Notes: generated by a model from the letters alone, not told the origin. Positions 26,876-36,751 are shown, counted from the stretch's first letter. The stretch: DNA of 64,000 nucleotides from CAYSCX01 sp964429575 (GCA_964429575.1 CAYSCX010000006.1:70789-134788); one strand, 5' to 3'. Translations and numbers: made by a program.

Positions 26876-27079
26876 TCTACCGACGATCGATCAAACGGGG
26901 CGACGGCTCCAAGCCTGCAGCGGCGGTGATGTGTCTCGCGGTCGCGGTGCGCACAACCCCGCGGGCGAGCGTGTGCTTTTACCGACGGCTAGCGTCGATC
27001 CCTAGGCGATCCAGCTTGGAGACGAAAATGGCGATTGCAGGCGATCCAGCATCGCAGTAGCTTCACCGTCGGGTGCTCT
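26876..27079. other. Intergenic, no gene supported
   Basis: About 200 bases after R3 copy 1, before the membrane-protein gene. Nothing recognisable. Confidence 0.4.
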
Positions 27080-27685
27080 ATGCGCGTCGCGGCCGCGATT
27101 GCAATATGGGCCATCTTGGCTGCAACCCTCTCACATGCGGGCGTGTTTAGATCAACTCCAGGCGAGTTGACGCTCGCGTTTCCTGCAGCGGTGCTCGCGC
27201 CGCTTGCAATCTTCCTCGTTCTGTATCGCGCAGCGCCTCGATTCAGGGACTTTGTGCTCACGCTGGACGTACGGCTCCTTGCGGTCATGCAGTCGTGGCG
27301 CGTCTTGGGACTCATGTTTCTGCAGCTCTGCTGGCTGGGTTTGCTGCCAAGATTCTTCGCGTACCCCGCCGGCCTTGGAGACGCTGCAATTGGGATGAGT
27401 GCACCGTTTGTCGCGTCGGCTATAGTCCGCGACCCGACTCGAGCGGCTACGCGAGCCTTTGTCTTTTGGAACCTGCTCGGAATCCTTGACTTCATCGTCG
27501 CGCTTACGGCGGGGACCTTGATGTCGGGCACGTGGCCCCGATTCGTGGGTGATGGTCCGACGACTCGACTCATGCGCGAATTTCCGCTGGCGATGATTCC
27601 CACGTTTGCTGTGCCACTCTTTACGATGCTGCACCTGACCGCAATCTTTCAGGCGCGCACGGCTCATCGCGCTCAAGGAGTTTGA
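27080..27685 (+). CDS. Membrane protein of unknown role
   Basis: A 201-residue protein with about six hydrophobic helices (MRVAAAIAIWAILAATLSHA; GELTLAFPAAVLAPLAIFLV; RVLGLMFLQLCWLGLLPRFF; later FWNLLGILDFIVALTA). The conserved-looking YPAGLGDAAIGMSAPFV recurs in other hypothetical inner-membrane proteins. ATG 27080 begins the first helix; the frame is open to 27035. It is the first gene after the tRNA-associated repeat. Confidence 0.6.
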   Translation: MRVAAAIAIWAILAATLSHAGVFRSTPGELTLAFPAAVLAPLAIFLVLYRAAPRFRDFVLTLDVRLLAVMQSWRVLGLMFLQLCWLGLLPRFFAYPAGLGDAAIGMSAPFVASAIVRDPTRAATRAFVFWNLLGILDFIVALTAGTLMSGTWPRFVGDGPTTRLMREFPLAMIPTFAVPLFTMLHLTAIFQARTAHRAQGV

Positions 27686-27865
27686 TGACCACCAGCGTCT
27701 GAAGGGTCCGAGGCCCATTTTAGGTTGAGGGAGGAAGATTCGCGATCGAGATAGCCGCATTTCCGCGGCTTTTCGGGGTGCGCGCCGAGCCCGTTAGTCC
27801 GACCCATCCAATGTCGAAACGAATTCCAATGGAAAACAAAAACGCTCTGCGAGGAGGATACTAGA

Positions 27866-28375
27866 ATGGCGAACAGGGGTTTTTCTCACATCGGGCTATC
27901 GACGCTTGATCTCGACAAAACGAAAGACTTCTACGAAAACGTCCTCGGCTTCAAAACGGTCAGGTTCGATGAGATCGAGATCAAGGAAGGCGGTCGAATT
28001 CGCCACGCCATTATGGATGCCGGGCATGATCAGCTTATCGCCTTCATGGAGGCGCGCGACGTGCCGGGAATCCCCAAGGAGTACGACGCTGGGATCAACC
28101 GCGGGTTGGGTCTGCCGAGTGCCTTCTATCATTTCGCGTTCGAGGCCGGTAACGAGGGCGCGCTGGAACAAAAGCGTCTGGAGCTTATCGCCAAGGGCGT
28201 CAAAGTGACTGACGTGTATGATCACGATTGGGCCAAGTCCATCTACTTCAAAGATCCCAACGGCATCCAGCTGGAATTTTGCTGCTATACGCGTGACCTT
28301 CTAAAGGAAGATGGCGAGTTGAAAACGCGAATCAAGGCCTCGGTCGCGCAGCTGGGACTCGATCCAGCCAAATAG
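27866..28375 (+). CDS. VOC-family protein (glyoxalase/extradiol dioxygenase type)
   Basis: At 169 residues with two VOC modules: GFSHIGLSTLDLDKTKDFYE and FYHFAFEAGNEGALEQ, closing with YFKDPNGIQLEFCCY. Candidate metal ligands are H8, H in YHF and E in LEF. GAGGAG lies nine bases before ATG 27866. It precedes the carboxymuconolactone decarboxylase-like gene; the pair could belong to an aromatic or carbonyl detoxification step, which is inference. Confidence 0.85.
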   Translation: MANRGFSHIGLSTLDLDKTKDFYENVLGFKTVRFDEIEIKEGGRIRHAIMDAGHDQLIAFMEARDVPGIPKEYDAGINRGLGLPSAFYHFAFEAGNEGALEQKRLELIAKGVKVTDVYDHDWAKSIYFKDPNGIQLEFCCYTRDLLKEDGELKTRIKASVAQLGLDPAK

Positions 28376-28464
28376 TTCAAGCACCCGTTCTGGTGCCTTT
28401 AGCCGAAGTGTCGCGATTCCATGGCCGCGGAGATTTGTGCTTCGCGAGCGGCGGAGGGTTCAAA

Positions 28465-29082
28465 ATGGGTAACCGTGTAAAGGAAGTAGGTCTCGCGGAA
28501 GCTACACCCGAGACCCGGGCAATCTACCAGCGGATATTCGGCGATCGCGATCCCGTCGCGCAGCCAGGCACCGCGACGGGATCGCGAGGAGATTACTGGA
28601 CCACGCTCGCGCTGGTGCCTGACATCTTCAAGCTGTCGACCGAGATTGTCTGGGGGCTTCTCGCGCCCGGTCGAAAGCTTGCTCCGGCGCTGCGGGAACT
28701 GGCGATCTTACGCACCGCGATAGTGGGTGACTGCAAATTCGAGTACTCGCAACATCTCAAGGTTTCCCGAATGCCTGAGATGGTCGCGATCCCTGAAGAA
28801 AAGCTCGCAGCGATCAAGAGCTGGACGACCTCCAACAAGTACACAGCAGCGGAACGCGCGCTCATGGCAGCCACCGACGAGCTCATCGGACGCAACATGG
28901 TCGAGGACGCGACCTTTGCCGAATTGAAGCGCCACCTGAGCGACGAACAAATCGTGGAGTTGTTCTACGTGATCACAACGTACCGAATGCACGGCATGAT
29001 GCTACGCGCGCTACATCTCGAGTTCGACAACGACACCACCTTGCGAATGCGGGAAGTCCCGGCTCCTGCCGCGAAGGGTTAA
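28465..29082 (+). CDS. Carboxymuconolactone decarboxylase-like (AhpD fold) protein
   Basis: The 205-residue product has the AhpD helices: LAPALRELAILRTAIVGDCK, EYSQHLKVSRMPEM and a second helical part. The C-x2-C of AhpD is reduced to one Cys (GDCKFEYSQH), so peroxidase chemistry is unlikely; the conserved Glu and His remain. ATG 28465 has GGCGGAGGG upstream; the frame opens at 28393. Confidence 0.82.
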   Translation: MGNRVKEVGLAEATPETRAIYQRIFGDRDPVAQPGTATGSRGDYWTTLALVPDIFKLSTEIVWGLLAPGRKLAPALRELAILRTAIVGDCKFEYSQHLKVSRMPEMVAIPEEKLAAIKSWTTSNKYTAAERALMAATDELIGRNMVEDATFAELKRHLSDEQIVELFYVITTYRMHGMMLRALHLEFDNDTTLRMREVPAPAAKG

Positions 29083-29148
29083 GCGAGTTTTTCGGACTGC
29101 GTGCCCGGCAGCGAGGCATTCAAACCAATGTGAGCGGTTGTGGTTCCT

Positions 29149-29190
29149 CAAAACCTGATCCGCGCGAACGGAGACGCAAAGGGTGGCCCG
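29149..29190 (+). repeat. Direct repeat flanking IS fragment, copy 1
   Basis: AAAACCTGATC-n3-GCG-n-ACGGAGACGCAAA at 29149-29180 recurs at 29319-29350, exactly 170 bases on, on either side of a transposase fragment. Confidence 0.65.
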
Positions 29191-29545
29191 GACGGCTCGC
29201 CGTGGCGCCGTAGGGCGATCTCGGATCCCCATCGCACGAATGCGGCGGGTGTAGGCTGGACCGAATGCACCGTCGCGGTCGCGCAGCAGATACCGGGGCG
29301 CCGTGTCCAGTGGCTCCGCAAAACCTGATCGAAGCGCACGGAGACGCAAATGGGTCGCTCGTACGGCGCGCGGCCGCAGAAATGGCGACGCTCAACGCAC
29401 GCAAACAAAGCTGACTGCGGCTACGCTACCGACAAGCAAGCAAGGACGAGAACGCATATCGAAACGCGAGCATGCCGCGAAGGCCGCGGCGGCGAATCGC
29501 AAAACTCTAGTCTTTTCGCGACGTTCGGAGTTCTCAGTAGGCACA
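29191..29545 (-). pseudogene. Transposase fragment and terminal repeat of an IS
   Basis: The minus strand at ~29190-29318 encodes DTAPRYLLRDRDGAFGPAYT and RRIRAMGIRDRPTAPRR, the DDE core also seen in the transposases at 42561 and 56178. GAGTTCTCAGTAGGCACA at 29528-29545 matches the IS terminal sequence at 43611-43628. The rest of the element is lost. Confidence 0.7.
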
Positions 29546-29687
29546 ACCTCCGCAATCATGGCGAGAGGTGTTTCCCATGACGAGCGTGTTTGATCAATCC
29601 GGTCGGAACTGATCGCTTCACCGCCTCTCGCGTTCTCGATCTCCTTCAAAACCTACAAATTAGCGTGAGAAGGCGTGGTTTGACGTA

Positions 29688-31271
29688 ATGTTGAACAATG
29701 TTGTACCCACAGGCCTGCTCGATCGAGTTTTTCGCCTCGTGACTGCGGTACCTCATCAGAGCGTCGTGATTATCGGCGCCGGTCCCGCCGGCCTCAGCGC
29801 CGGCTACGAACTCGTCCGCGGCGGCCACAAGGTCGTCGTCCTGGAGCAGGACCCGCGCTACGTCGGCGGTCTCGCGCGCACGGTCGAATACCGCGGTTTT
29901 CGCTTCGACATCGGCGGCCATCGGTTCTTCTCCAAGAACCCGGAGATCGAGGCGATGTGGACCGAGCTCATGGGCGAGCGGATGCGTGTGCGGGCGCGCC
30001 TTTCGCGCATCCATTACCGCGGACGCTTCTTCAAGTACCCGCTCGAACCTTTTGACGCGCTCCGCAATCTCGGCCCGCTCGAAGCGTTTTCGTGCCTGTC
30101 GAGCTATCTGGGCGCTCCCCGCAAATTCGACAAGCCCGCGCGCAGTTTCGAGGATTGGGTGGTGCGCTCGTTCGGACGCCGCCTCTACGAAATCTTCTTC
30201 CGCAGCTACACGGAGAAGGTCTGGGGCATCCCGTGCGGCGACATCAGCGCCGAATGGGCCGCGCAGCGCATCCGCGGCCTCTCGCTCGGATCGATCATCC
30301 GCCGCCTGATGCCGCTGCCGATTCGCGGCGCGGGCGTAATCAAGACCCTGGTCGATCGTTTCCGCTATCCACCGCACGGCCCGGGCGAGGTTTGGGAGCG
30401 CGTCGCTTCGATCGTCCGCGACGGCGGCGGCGAAATCAGGATGGGCGAGCGGGTGGTCGGCGTCGAACGACGGGCCGGGCGCGTCACTTCGGTCGCCACC
30501 GAAAGCAAAGCCGCCCGAAGCTCGTGGCGCGGCGATCATTTCATTTCCACCATGTCGCTCGCCGACCTGGTGGCCGCACTCGATCCGCCGGCGCCGCGCG
30601 AAATCGTCGCAAGTGCCCGTGCGCTGCGCTTCCGCGATTTCATCACGGTCGCATTGATCCTCGAACGGCCGGCCGTCTTTCCCGACAACTGGATTTACGT
30701 CCACGAGCCGGGCGTGCGCGTCGCGCGCATCCAGAATTTCAAGAACTGGAGTCCGGACATGGTCCCGGATGCGCGCTTCACCATGCTCGGGATGGAGTAC
30801 TTCTGCTCGCAAGACGATTCGATGTGGTCAAGCTCGGACCAGGAACTGATCTCGATTGCGGCAGGCGAGCTGGCCGCGCTGGGACTCGCACCGCGCGATT
30901 CGGTGGTCGACGGCACCGTGGTCCGCCAACCCAAGGCCTACCCGGTTTACGATCACGGCTATCGCGCGAACGTCGCGCGCGTGCGATCGTTCATCGAAGA
31001 TGCGGCGCCCAATCTGCAAGTGGCCGGCCGCAACGGGATGCACAAGTACGACAATCAGGACCACGCGATGCTGACCGGCATGATGGCGGCGCGCAATATC
31101 ATGGGCGAATCGTTGGACCTCTGGCGCGTCAATTCCGACGCCGAATACCTCGAAGAAGAACCCGACGCCGCCGCCGAGGGCGGCAGAAGTCAGCCCGCCC
31201 CGATCCGTCCCATGCGTGATGCGATCGAGCTCGAGCAGCTCGACCTCGCCTCTGTTCCGAGTGACAACTGA
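29688..31271 (+). CDS. FAD-dependent oxidoreductase (UDP-galactopyranose mutase/protoporphyrinogen oxidase-like)
   Basis: A 527-residue flavoprotein. VVIIGAGPAGLSAGYELVRG is the dinucleotide-binding fold, then DPRYVGGLARTVEY and DIGGHRFFSKNPEI, as in the NAD(P)-binding proteins of polysaccharide clusters; YTEKVWGIPCGDISAEWAAQ is also characteristic. It may reduce or rearrange a sugar or lipid precursor; the neighbours (GT2, Gfo/Idh, phosphodiesterase) support glycan work. The true start may be GTG 29739, nearer the fold. Confidence 0.82.
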   Translation: MLNNVVPTGLLDRVFRLVTAVPHQSVVIIGAGPAGLSAGYELVRGGHKVVVLEQDPRYVGGLARTVEYRGFRFDIGGHRFFSKNPEIEAMWTELMGERMRVRARLSRIHYRGRFFKYPLEPFDALRNLGPLEAFSCLSSYLGAPRKFDKPARSFEDWVVRSFGRRLYEIFFRSYTEKVWGIPCGDISAEWAAQRIRGLSLGSIIRRLMPLPIRGAGVIKTLVDRFRYPPHGPGEVWERVASIVRDGGGEIRMGERVVGVERRAGRVTSVATESKAARSSWRGDHFISTMSLADLVAALDPPAPREIVASARALRFRDFITVALILERPAVFPDNWIYVHEPGVRVARIQNFKNWSPDMVPDARFTMLGMEYFCSQDDSMWSSSDQELISIAAGELAALGLAPRDSVVDGTVVRQPKAYPVYDHGYRANVARVRSFIEDAAPNLQVAGRNGMHKYDNQDHAMLTGMMAARNIMGESLDLWRVNSDAEYLEEEPDAAAEGGRSQPAPIRPMRDAIELEQLDLASVPSDN

Positions 31272-31282
31272 GAATCCCCGCA

Positions 31283-32329
31283 ATGCCGCCAGTCGAACAA
31301 GATTCCACGGCGCCCGCTCTGACGGCGGTCGTCCCCGCGCGCAATGCCGCTGCGACGCTCCCGCGATGCCTCGACGCGCTCATCGCTCAGGCTTCCGCAG
31401 CGCCGTTCTCTGTCGAGATCGTCGTCGTCGATGACTTCTCCGAGGACGAAACCGCTGCGATCGCGGGGCGCTACCCGGTTCGTCTGATCCAACTTAGACG
31501 CCACCTCGGCGCGGCCGCCGCGCGCAACCGCGGTGCCGAGGTCGCCCGCGCGCCGCTTCTGTTTTTCCTCGACGCCGATGTCGTCCTCGTTTCCGGCGCA
31601 CTCGATCGCGCTTTTTCGGCGATCGCCAATCCGGCCGTCGGCGCGGTAATCGGTTCCTACGACGACGATCCCGCCGAGCCTTCGAACGTCAGCCGCTTTA
31701 AAAATCTTGTCCATCACTATTTCCACCAGCGCTCGGGCCCCCGTGCCACGACCTTCTGGAGCGGATGCGGCCTAGTGCGGCGAGAAGTCTTCGTGAACGC
31801 CGGCGGTTTCGACGAAGATCGGTTCACGCTGGAGGATGTCGAGTTGGGCTACCGGATGGCCGCGCAGGGCGTTCGAATCGACCTCGACCCTGGGCTGCAG
31901 GTCAAGCACCTCAAGCGCTGGACGTTTCGATCGCTGCTCGCTACCGATGTGCTGCTTCGTGGGATCCCATGGACGCTGATGTGGCTGGAAGGCCGCCGCC
32001 TCCCATCCGGCCTGAACTTCTCCGCCGACCAACGAATCGCCGCGGTGGTCGCGCTCGCGCTTGCACTCGCGGTTTTCGCGGCGCTGTTCAATCCCGCCGC
32101 TTGGCCGCTCTTGCCCGCGCTGGTCGTGCTCGGCATCTGGATCAATCGCGGCTTGTACCGTTTGTTCTTACGCAAGGGCGGAATCTGGTTCGCCGTAGAG
32201 GGCTTCGTCCTTCAGCAATTCTACTACTTATATTCCCTGTTCAGTTTGGCTGCGGGCGTTTCGATCTTCGCCTGGCGCACTTTTACTCGCCGTTTCGTAG
32301 CGATGGTGAGGCGCGCGGACGCGCACTAG
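31283..32329 (+). CDS. Family 2 glycosyltransferase
   Basis: At 348 residues it has the GT-A fold (TAVVPARNAAATLPRCLDAL; VVDDFSEDETAA; the metal-binding FLDADVV), followed by two or three C-terminal membrane helices (AVVALALALAVFAALFN; EGFVLQQFYYLYSLFSLAAG). It transfers an activated sugar to a lipid or glycan acceptor at the inner membrane. It starts 11 bases after the FAD gene and is followed 10 bases later by the Gfo/Idh gene. Confidence 0.9.
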   Translation: MPPVEQDSTAPALTAVVPARNAAATLPRCLDALIAQASAAPFSVEIVVVDDFSEDETAAIAGRYPVRLIQLRRHLGAAAARNRGAEVARAPLLFFLDADVVLVSGALDRAFSAIANPAVGAVIGSYDDDPAEPSNVSRFKNLVHHYFHQRSGPRATTFWSGCGLVRREVFVNAGGFDEDRFTLEDVELGYRMAAQGVRIDLDPGLQVKHLKRWTFRSLLATDVLLRGIPWTLMWLEGRRLPSGLNFSADQRIAAVVALALALAVFAALFNPAAWPLLPALVVLGIWINRGLYRLFLRKGGIWFAVEGFVLQQFYYLYSLFSLAAGVSIFAWRTFTRRFVAMVRRADAH

Positions 32330-32339
32330 GGACGCGGTG

Positions 32340-33389
32340 ATGGCCAAGCTGGGAATAGCGGGTTTCGGCCGGCTCGTACGGGACTACTACGTTCCCGCGA
32401 TTTCTACATTACCAGAAATCGAGGTCGTCGCGGTCGCCGATCCACTCGCGGCCTCCCGCGCCGCTGCATCGAGTCGTTTCCCGGGCGCACGCATCCATTC
32501 GGATTCACAAGCGCTGTTCGAGCAGGTGCGCGTCGACGCGCTTCTCATAGCTTCGCCGCCTTCCACCCATCTGGCCTTGTGGAACGAGGCCGCACGTCGC
32601 CAGATTCCGGTGCTGATGGAGAAGCCGTTCGTGTTGCACGGCGAAATCGCCCGCGCCGCAAGCTCCCCCGAAGCTCGCCCATTGCTGATGCCCAATTTCA
32701 ATCGGCGCTGGTGGCCCGCTTACCGCGCGATGCGCGAGTTGTGCGCCGATGGACGCATCGGAGAAATCGAGAGCGCCCGGTTCACTCTGCGCATCAACTT
32801 AGCCCCGTGGTGCACCGTCACAAGTCATCGCCTGGCTCCTGCGGAAGGCGGTCCACTCTATGATCTCGGCAGTTCCCAGCTCGACCTGATCGAGTTTGTG
32901 CTCGGCGGAGCGATCGAGAGCGTAGGCGCGCGCGCGGGCGATCCCGCAAAGCGCGAGGTCTTTCTCGAAGTCATGCTGACCGGCGGAGTTCGCGTGGAGT
33001 GCGAGCTTGCATACGCCACGCGCAATCACGAGAGCATTTCGATTGTCGGCAGCGAAGCCAGCTTGCGCCTGGACAATCCCAACTTCGCGCTCCATCTGGC
33101 TGCGCGCGGCAAGCGCAAGTTACCGCTCCTGCGATGGTTGCAGGATGTTGCCGCTTTCGGTCTGCGCGCCGCTCAGAGAAGCCGCTCGATGCTGCGATAC
33201 ACGATTCGCGCGGCGCTCGCTGAATTCATCGATGCGCTCACGCTCGGCCGGCCGTTCTCGCCGGGCTTTGACGATGCCGCCCACAACTCGGCGTGCCTTG
33301 AAGCCGCGATGAGGTCGGCTGCGGATTGCAACCCTGTCTTGCTCGAAACGATTGGGCGTGGCACTCGTGTCCTCGAAGCCCAAGCCTAG
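32340..33389 (+). CDS. Gfo/Idh/MocA-family sugar oxidoreductase
   Basis: A 349-residue NAD(P)-dependent enzyme: LGIAGFGRLVRDYYVPAI is the Rossmann start, the EKPF motif (VLMEKPFVLHG) carries the catalytic Lys, and YDLGSSQLDLIEFVLGG begins the C-terminal sheet. Family members oxidise or reduce sugar nucleotides and inositols. ATG 32340 is preferred to GTG 32337. It overlaps the start of the next gene. Confidence 0.88.
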   Translation: MAKLGIAGFGRLVRDYYVPAISTLPEIEVVAVADPLAASRAAASSRFPGARIHSDSQALFEQVRVDALLIASPPSTHLALWNEAARRQIPVLMEKPFVLHGEIARAASSPEARPLLMPNFNRRWWPAYRAMRELCADGRIGEIESARFTLRINLAPWCTVTSHRLAPAEGGPLYDLGSSQLDLIEFVLGGAIESVGARAGDPAKREVFLEVMLTGGVRVECELAYATRNHESISIVGSEASLRLDNPNFALHLAARGKRKLPLLRWLQDVAAFGLRAAQRSRSMLRYTIRAALAEFIDALTLGRPFSPGFDDAAHNSACLEAAMRSAADCNPVLLETIGRGTRVLEAQA

Positions 33390-34845
33390 AATCGCGATGC
33401 TCGGCTTCGATGCGGCCGAGTTCAGCTACATCGCGGCGCATCTGCCCTCGCTACCCAATTTTCGACGCGCCCTCTCGGCTGGCGTCTTTCGCCGCCTCGA
33501 CTCCCCCGCGCAATGGATGCCCGGATCGGTCTGGCCCTCGTTCTATACGTCCAGTCCGCCCGGCGAGCACGGGTTTCACCACATCATTCAATGGGACCGC
33601 GAAGCGATGCGTCTGCGGCGCGTCACGGCCGATTGGCTCTATACCGAGCCGTTTTGGCGCGGCCTCGACCATCGCGGCCTGAGGACGATCGCCATCGACG
33701 TCCCGATGACTTTTCCGGCCAGCCGAGGCGCGGGCATCGAGATTAGCGGTTGGGGCGCGCACGATCAGATCGGCGCTTTTGCCGCATGGCCGCGCGAGCT
33801 CAAAGTCGAAATCAAACGACGCTTCGGCAAGCATCCGATGGGAATCGAGATTCCAGTCGACAAATCGCTGGGCGAACGGATGCGCGCGCGATCCAAGCTG
33901 GTCGCCGGCGTCCGACTCAAGGCCGAGTTGGTCCGCTGGCTGCTTACCACGCGCGATTGGGATTTCTTTATCACCGTGTTCGGCGAGTCCCATCGCGGTG
34001 GCCACATACTGTGGCCCGACGGCGACGAGGGCGATTCGACCATCCCGCCATCCGCCCTGCTCGACGTTTACCTCGCCCTCGACGGCGCGCTCGGCAACAT
34101 GCTTGCCGCGATCGATCTGAATCGGACCACGGTCGTGCTGTTCGCCCTCCACGGCATGGGCTCCAATCTTTCGCAGGAGCATTTCGTCGCTCCGCTGATG
34201 GATCGGATAAACGTCCGCTTCAGCGACCTGGAGCCCTCGCTCTTCGCGCAGGCCGGCGCGCCGCGCCAGCGCAGCGCGATGCGGTTCCTGCGCAAGCATC
34301 TCCCGCCGCGGTTACAGACGATTGTCGCCAACCTCGTTCCTCAGCACGTTCGCGATGCCGTCGTCGATCGCTCATTTACCTCCGGCTACGACTGGTCTCG
34401 TACACCGGGATTGCCTCTCAGGGCCGACCACAACGGATACATCCGCTTCAACGTCGCCGGGCGGGAGAAGCTCGGGATGCTCGAAGCCGGGGGCGCCGCG
34501 CTCTCCCGCTACTCGGACCTGGTCCACGATTCGTTCTTGAGCTTGCGCAATGCCGCCGGCGAACCGCTGGTGGACGAAGTCTTCACCGCCGCCGAGCGCT
34601 TTCCCGGCGCGCGCGCCGATCGCCTGCCCGATCTGATTGTCACCTGGAAGGGCCTTGACCCCGCTTCGCACGTTTCGTCATCGCTTGGGGCGCTCGACGC
34701 CCGCCTCGACACTGGCCGCGGCGGCAATCACCGCGCGGCGGGATTTCAGATCCTGCTCCAGCCGGGCGTCGAGCAAGCTTGCCAAGCGCCGCCGCTCGAC
34801 GTGACCGACTTCGCTCCGTCAATCGTACGATTGTTCGATTCGTAA
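33352..34845 (+). CDS. Alkaline-phosphatase-superfamily phosphodiesterase/pyrophosphatase
   Basis: A 497-residue protein of the type I phosphodiesterase/nucleotide pyrophosphatase group. AMLGFDAAEFSYI holds the first metal Asp; SVWPSFYTSSPPGEHGFHH holds the nucleophile Ser/Thr, and RADHNGYIRF a later metal pair. No signal peptide is seen. TTG 33352 overlaps the previous gene by 38 bases; GTG 33367 or ATG 33397 are possible starts. Proteins like this appear beside capsule and exopolysaccharide genes. Confidence 0.8.
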   Translation: MGVALVSSKPKPRIAMLGFDAAEFSYIAAHLPSLPNFRRALSAGVFRRLDSPAQWMPGSVWPSFYTSSPPGEHGFHHIIQWDREAMRLRRVTADWLYTEPFWRGLDHRGLRTIAIDVPMTFPASRGAGIEISGWGAHDQIGAFAAWPRELKVEIKRRFGKHPMGIEIPVDKSLGERMRARSKLVAGVRLKAELVRWLLTTRDWDFFITVFGESHRGGHILWPDGDEGDSTIPPSALLDVYLALDGALGNMLAAIDLNRTTVVLFALHGMGSNLSQEHFVAPLMDRINVRFSDLEPSLFAQAGAPRQRSAMRFLRKHLPPRLQTIVANLVPQHVRDAVVDRSFTSGYDWSRTPGLPLRADHNGYIRFNVAGREKLGMLEAGGAALSRYSDLVHDSFLSLRNAAGEPLVDEVFTAAERFPGARADRLPDLIVTWKGLDPASHVSSSLGALDARLDTGRGGNHRAAGFQILLQPGVEQACQAPPLDVTDFAPSIVRLFDS

Positions 34846-34870
34846 CCCCGGCGTGCGCCCGTTCGCACGA

Positions 34871-36565
34871 TCAATCGCGAATCCTCCGCGCGGTTGCGCG
34901 TGCTGCGCGCAGCTCCCCGCAAATCCTGGCTTGCGCTTGGGCCGAGTATCTATAGACAGTCACCTCATCGCGTTTGAACACGACCTCCCCGCGCCCCGGC
35001 TTCCACGTCAATTCGTTCAGGTCGAATCCGGCAAATCGATAGTCCTGCGCCAACTTGACCATGACCTCTTTCGACGCCTCCACTACGTCGTCGGTGTACA
35101 CCGCGCTCGCTTCGCAAAAGCAGCGGCGAAACGAATTGACCAGCGCCCGATTGTTCTCTGCGACTGTCGCCTCCAGTTGCCCCGTGCGCCCACGCGACAG
35201 CTCCTGGTTCAAGGAGCATGCAGCTCCGGGCCACCCGAATATCGGCGGTCCCCACCCGCTCGTCAGCCAACACGCTGACGCTCCGGCGCCCTGGTATATG
35301 GGTGCGAGGTCGCGCGCGAGCCGCCGATCGGCCGCCGTTTCATTCGCCAGATTCGCCAGGTTGATCGCTCCGACAATCGCGCCTGCGCCGAACACCGCCG
35401 CGGTCGGCGCGCGCGCCGCGACTATCGCGACAACCGCCGGAACCAGGACGAAGAATTTCAGGTACGTATAGCTGAACGAGCGCACGAGTGGCAGGATCGA
35501 TATCCCCGCGGCCGCCACCAGCGTACGCCATTCGCGCCGCCTCATTGTCAATACTGTCCCGGCGGCTATCAGAGCCAGCGCGAACAATTGACTGCCCAGC
35601 GTGAAAGCGACTCTGAAAGAAGTCGTCCGCGCCTTGAGCATCCTCGCGCTTTCCGCGATGCCGGGTCCCCCGCGCGGCATCGTCACGATACTTCTCGCGG
35701 GGCCGATCGTGACAGCCGCAGCGTACGGCATCCACTTCGGCCACGCGGCAACCTTCCGCCACATCCGCTGCCTCGCCAATGCGTTTAGCTCGCCGGTCGT
35801 CATCCGATGAACGGACTCGCGCGCAGGGCTGCTCCCGGTTGCAACCATCGCCGCAAACATCAACGCCGGCGCCGTCGCGAGAATGGCGCAGAAAATCGCA
35901 ACTGCCGCAAATCGCGGCCTGCGCGCTTTTTCAGCCGCGCACGGGACCAGCGCGGCCGCAAGAATCAATCCCTGGTAGAGCAGCGTCGCCGCGGCGATCG
36001 ACGCCCCCGCCACCACCAGCCCCCGCGTTTCCTCGTCCTCGCGCCGCGTCGCCAGGTAAACGATTCCGCCCAGCGCGATCGTCGCCGGCACGAGCGCCTC
36101 GATCGTGTCGGTCGCAAACCGGATCATCGGCACCGTCATTCCGGCGAGCAGCAGCGCCGCCGCGCGATGCATCGAATCGGCAGATCTCGCAATCAGCCAC
36201 CGCCGGAGGAGCAGCAGGTATGCCACGCCGGCGGCGAAGTCGATCGCAACGAATACCCGCACCGCATCTTGCGACGAGGTCACCAATCCCGCGAGTTGCA
36301 GCGGTTTGATCGCGCCGAACAAGAACGTCGGAAATAGCAGCCATCGCGGCTCACCCAGCGCAGGCCACGAGTTCGCCAGGATCGGCGCGATATGCCGGAT
36401 TCCGTCGCCCGCGTAGCTCGCGCGCAGACACGCCAGGCTTCCCGCAATCGCCGCCCAAGCCGCGATCACCATCACGTCGGGATTTTCACGACACGCCGAT
36501 ATCGCCCGCCGCGCCGCTCGCCCCCAGTCCTCGTCAGCCGCCATCGCGATCGTGAGCCGTCCCAC
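34871..36565 (-). CDS. Large integral membrane protein, glycosyltransferase-like
   Basis: A 564-residue protein with roughly ten membrane helices in the first 400 residues and a soluble C-terminal part. Its layout resembles PMT/GT-C type transferases, but no DxD-type loop can be assigned. It converges on the phosphodiesterase gene. ATG 36544 (MAADEDW) is a good alternative to GTG 36565. It is counted with the glycan cluster by position only. Confidence 0.6.
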   Translation of the reverse strand: MGRLTIAMAADEDWGRAARRAISACRENPDVMVIAAWAAIAGSLACLRASYAGDGIRHIAPILANSWPALGEPRWLLFPTFLFGAIKPLQLAGLVTSSQDAVRVFVAIDFAAGVAYLLLLRRWLIARSADSMHRAAALLLAGMTVPMIRFATDTIEALVPATIALGGIVYLATRREDEETRGLVVAGASIAAATLLYQGLILAAALVPCAAEKARRPRFAAVAIFCAILATAPALMFAAMVATGSSPARESVHRMTTGELNALARQRMWRKVAAWPKWMPYAAAVTIGPARSIVTMPRGGPGIAESARMLKARTTSFRVAFTLGSQLFALALIAAGTVLTMRRREWRTLVAAAGISILPLVRSFSYTYLKFFVLVPAVVAIVAARAPTAAVFGAGAIVGAINLANLANETAADRRLARDLAPIYQGAGASACWLTSGWGPPIFGWPGAACSLNQELSRGRTGQLEATVAENNRALVNSFRRCFCEASAVYTDDVVEASKEVMVKLAQDYRFAGFDLNELTWKPGRGEVVFKRDEVTVYRYSAQAQARICGELRAARATARRIRD

Positions 36566-36574
36566 TGCTCACGC

Positions 36575-36751
36575 TTACTCGACAGGCCCGTCTGCGAGTC
36601 GCGCGCGAATCACTGCCGCGACCTCTTCGACGCGGATCTGGGGCCCAATTTGCGCGGCGAGTGGACCGGAGAATCTCATCAATCGCGGTTTTGCGGCGGA
36701 ACTGGCCGCCTTCTCTCCATTGCCGAAATGATTCGGTGCCCTTTGCCGCAC
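36575..36751 (-). CDS. Possible small protein upstream of the membrane protein
   Basis: A 58-residue minus-strand frame ends IGPQIRVEEVAAVIRARLAD, with GTG 36751 right after an upstream TGA. The composition (regular Val/Ala helix, few Arg/Ser runs) looks coding, and it ends 10 bases before the GTG of the large membrane gene. No family is recognised. Confidence 0.3.
   Translation of the reverse strand: MRQRAPNHFGNGEKAASSAAKPRLMRFSGPLAAQIGPQIRVEEVAAVIRARLADGPVE

Larger units (their letters stand above)
29083..29687. other. IS-remnant-rich intergenic region
   Basis: The 600 bases hold pieces of an insertion sequence (see below), short direct repeats and shadow frames, but no intact gene. Confidence 0.6.
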
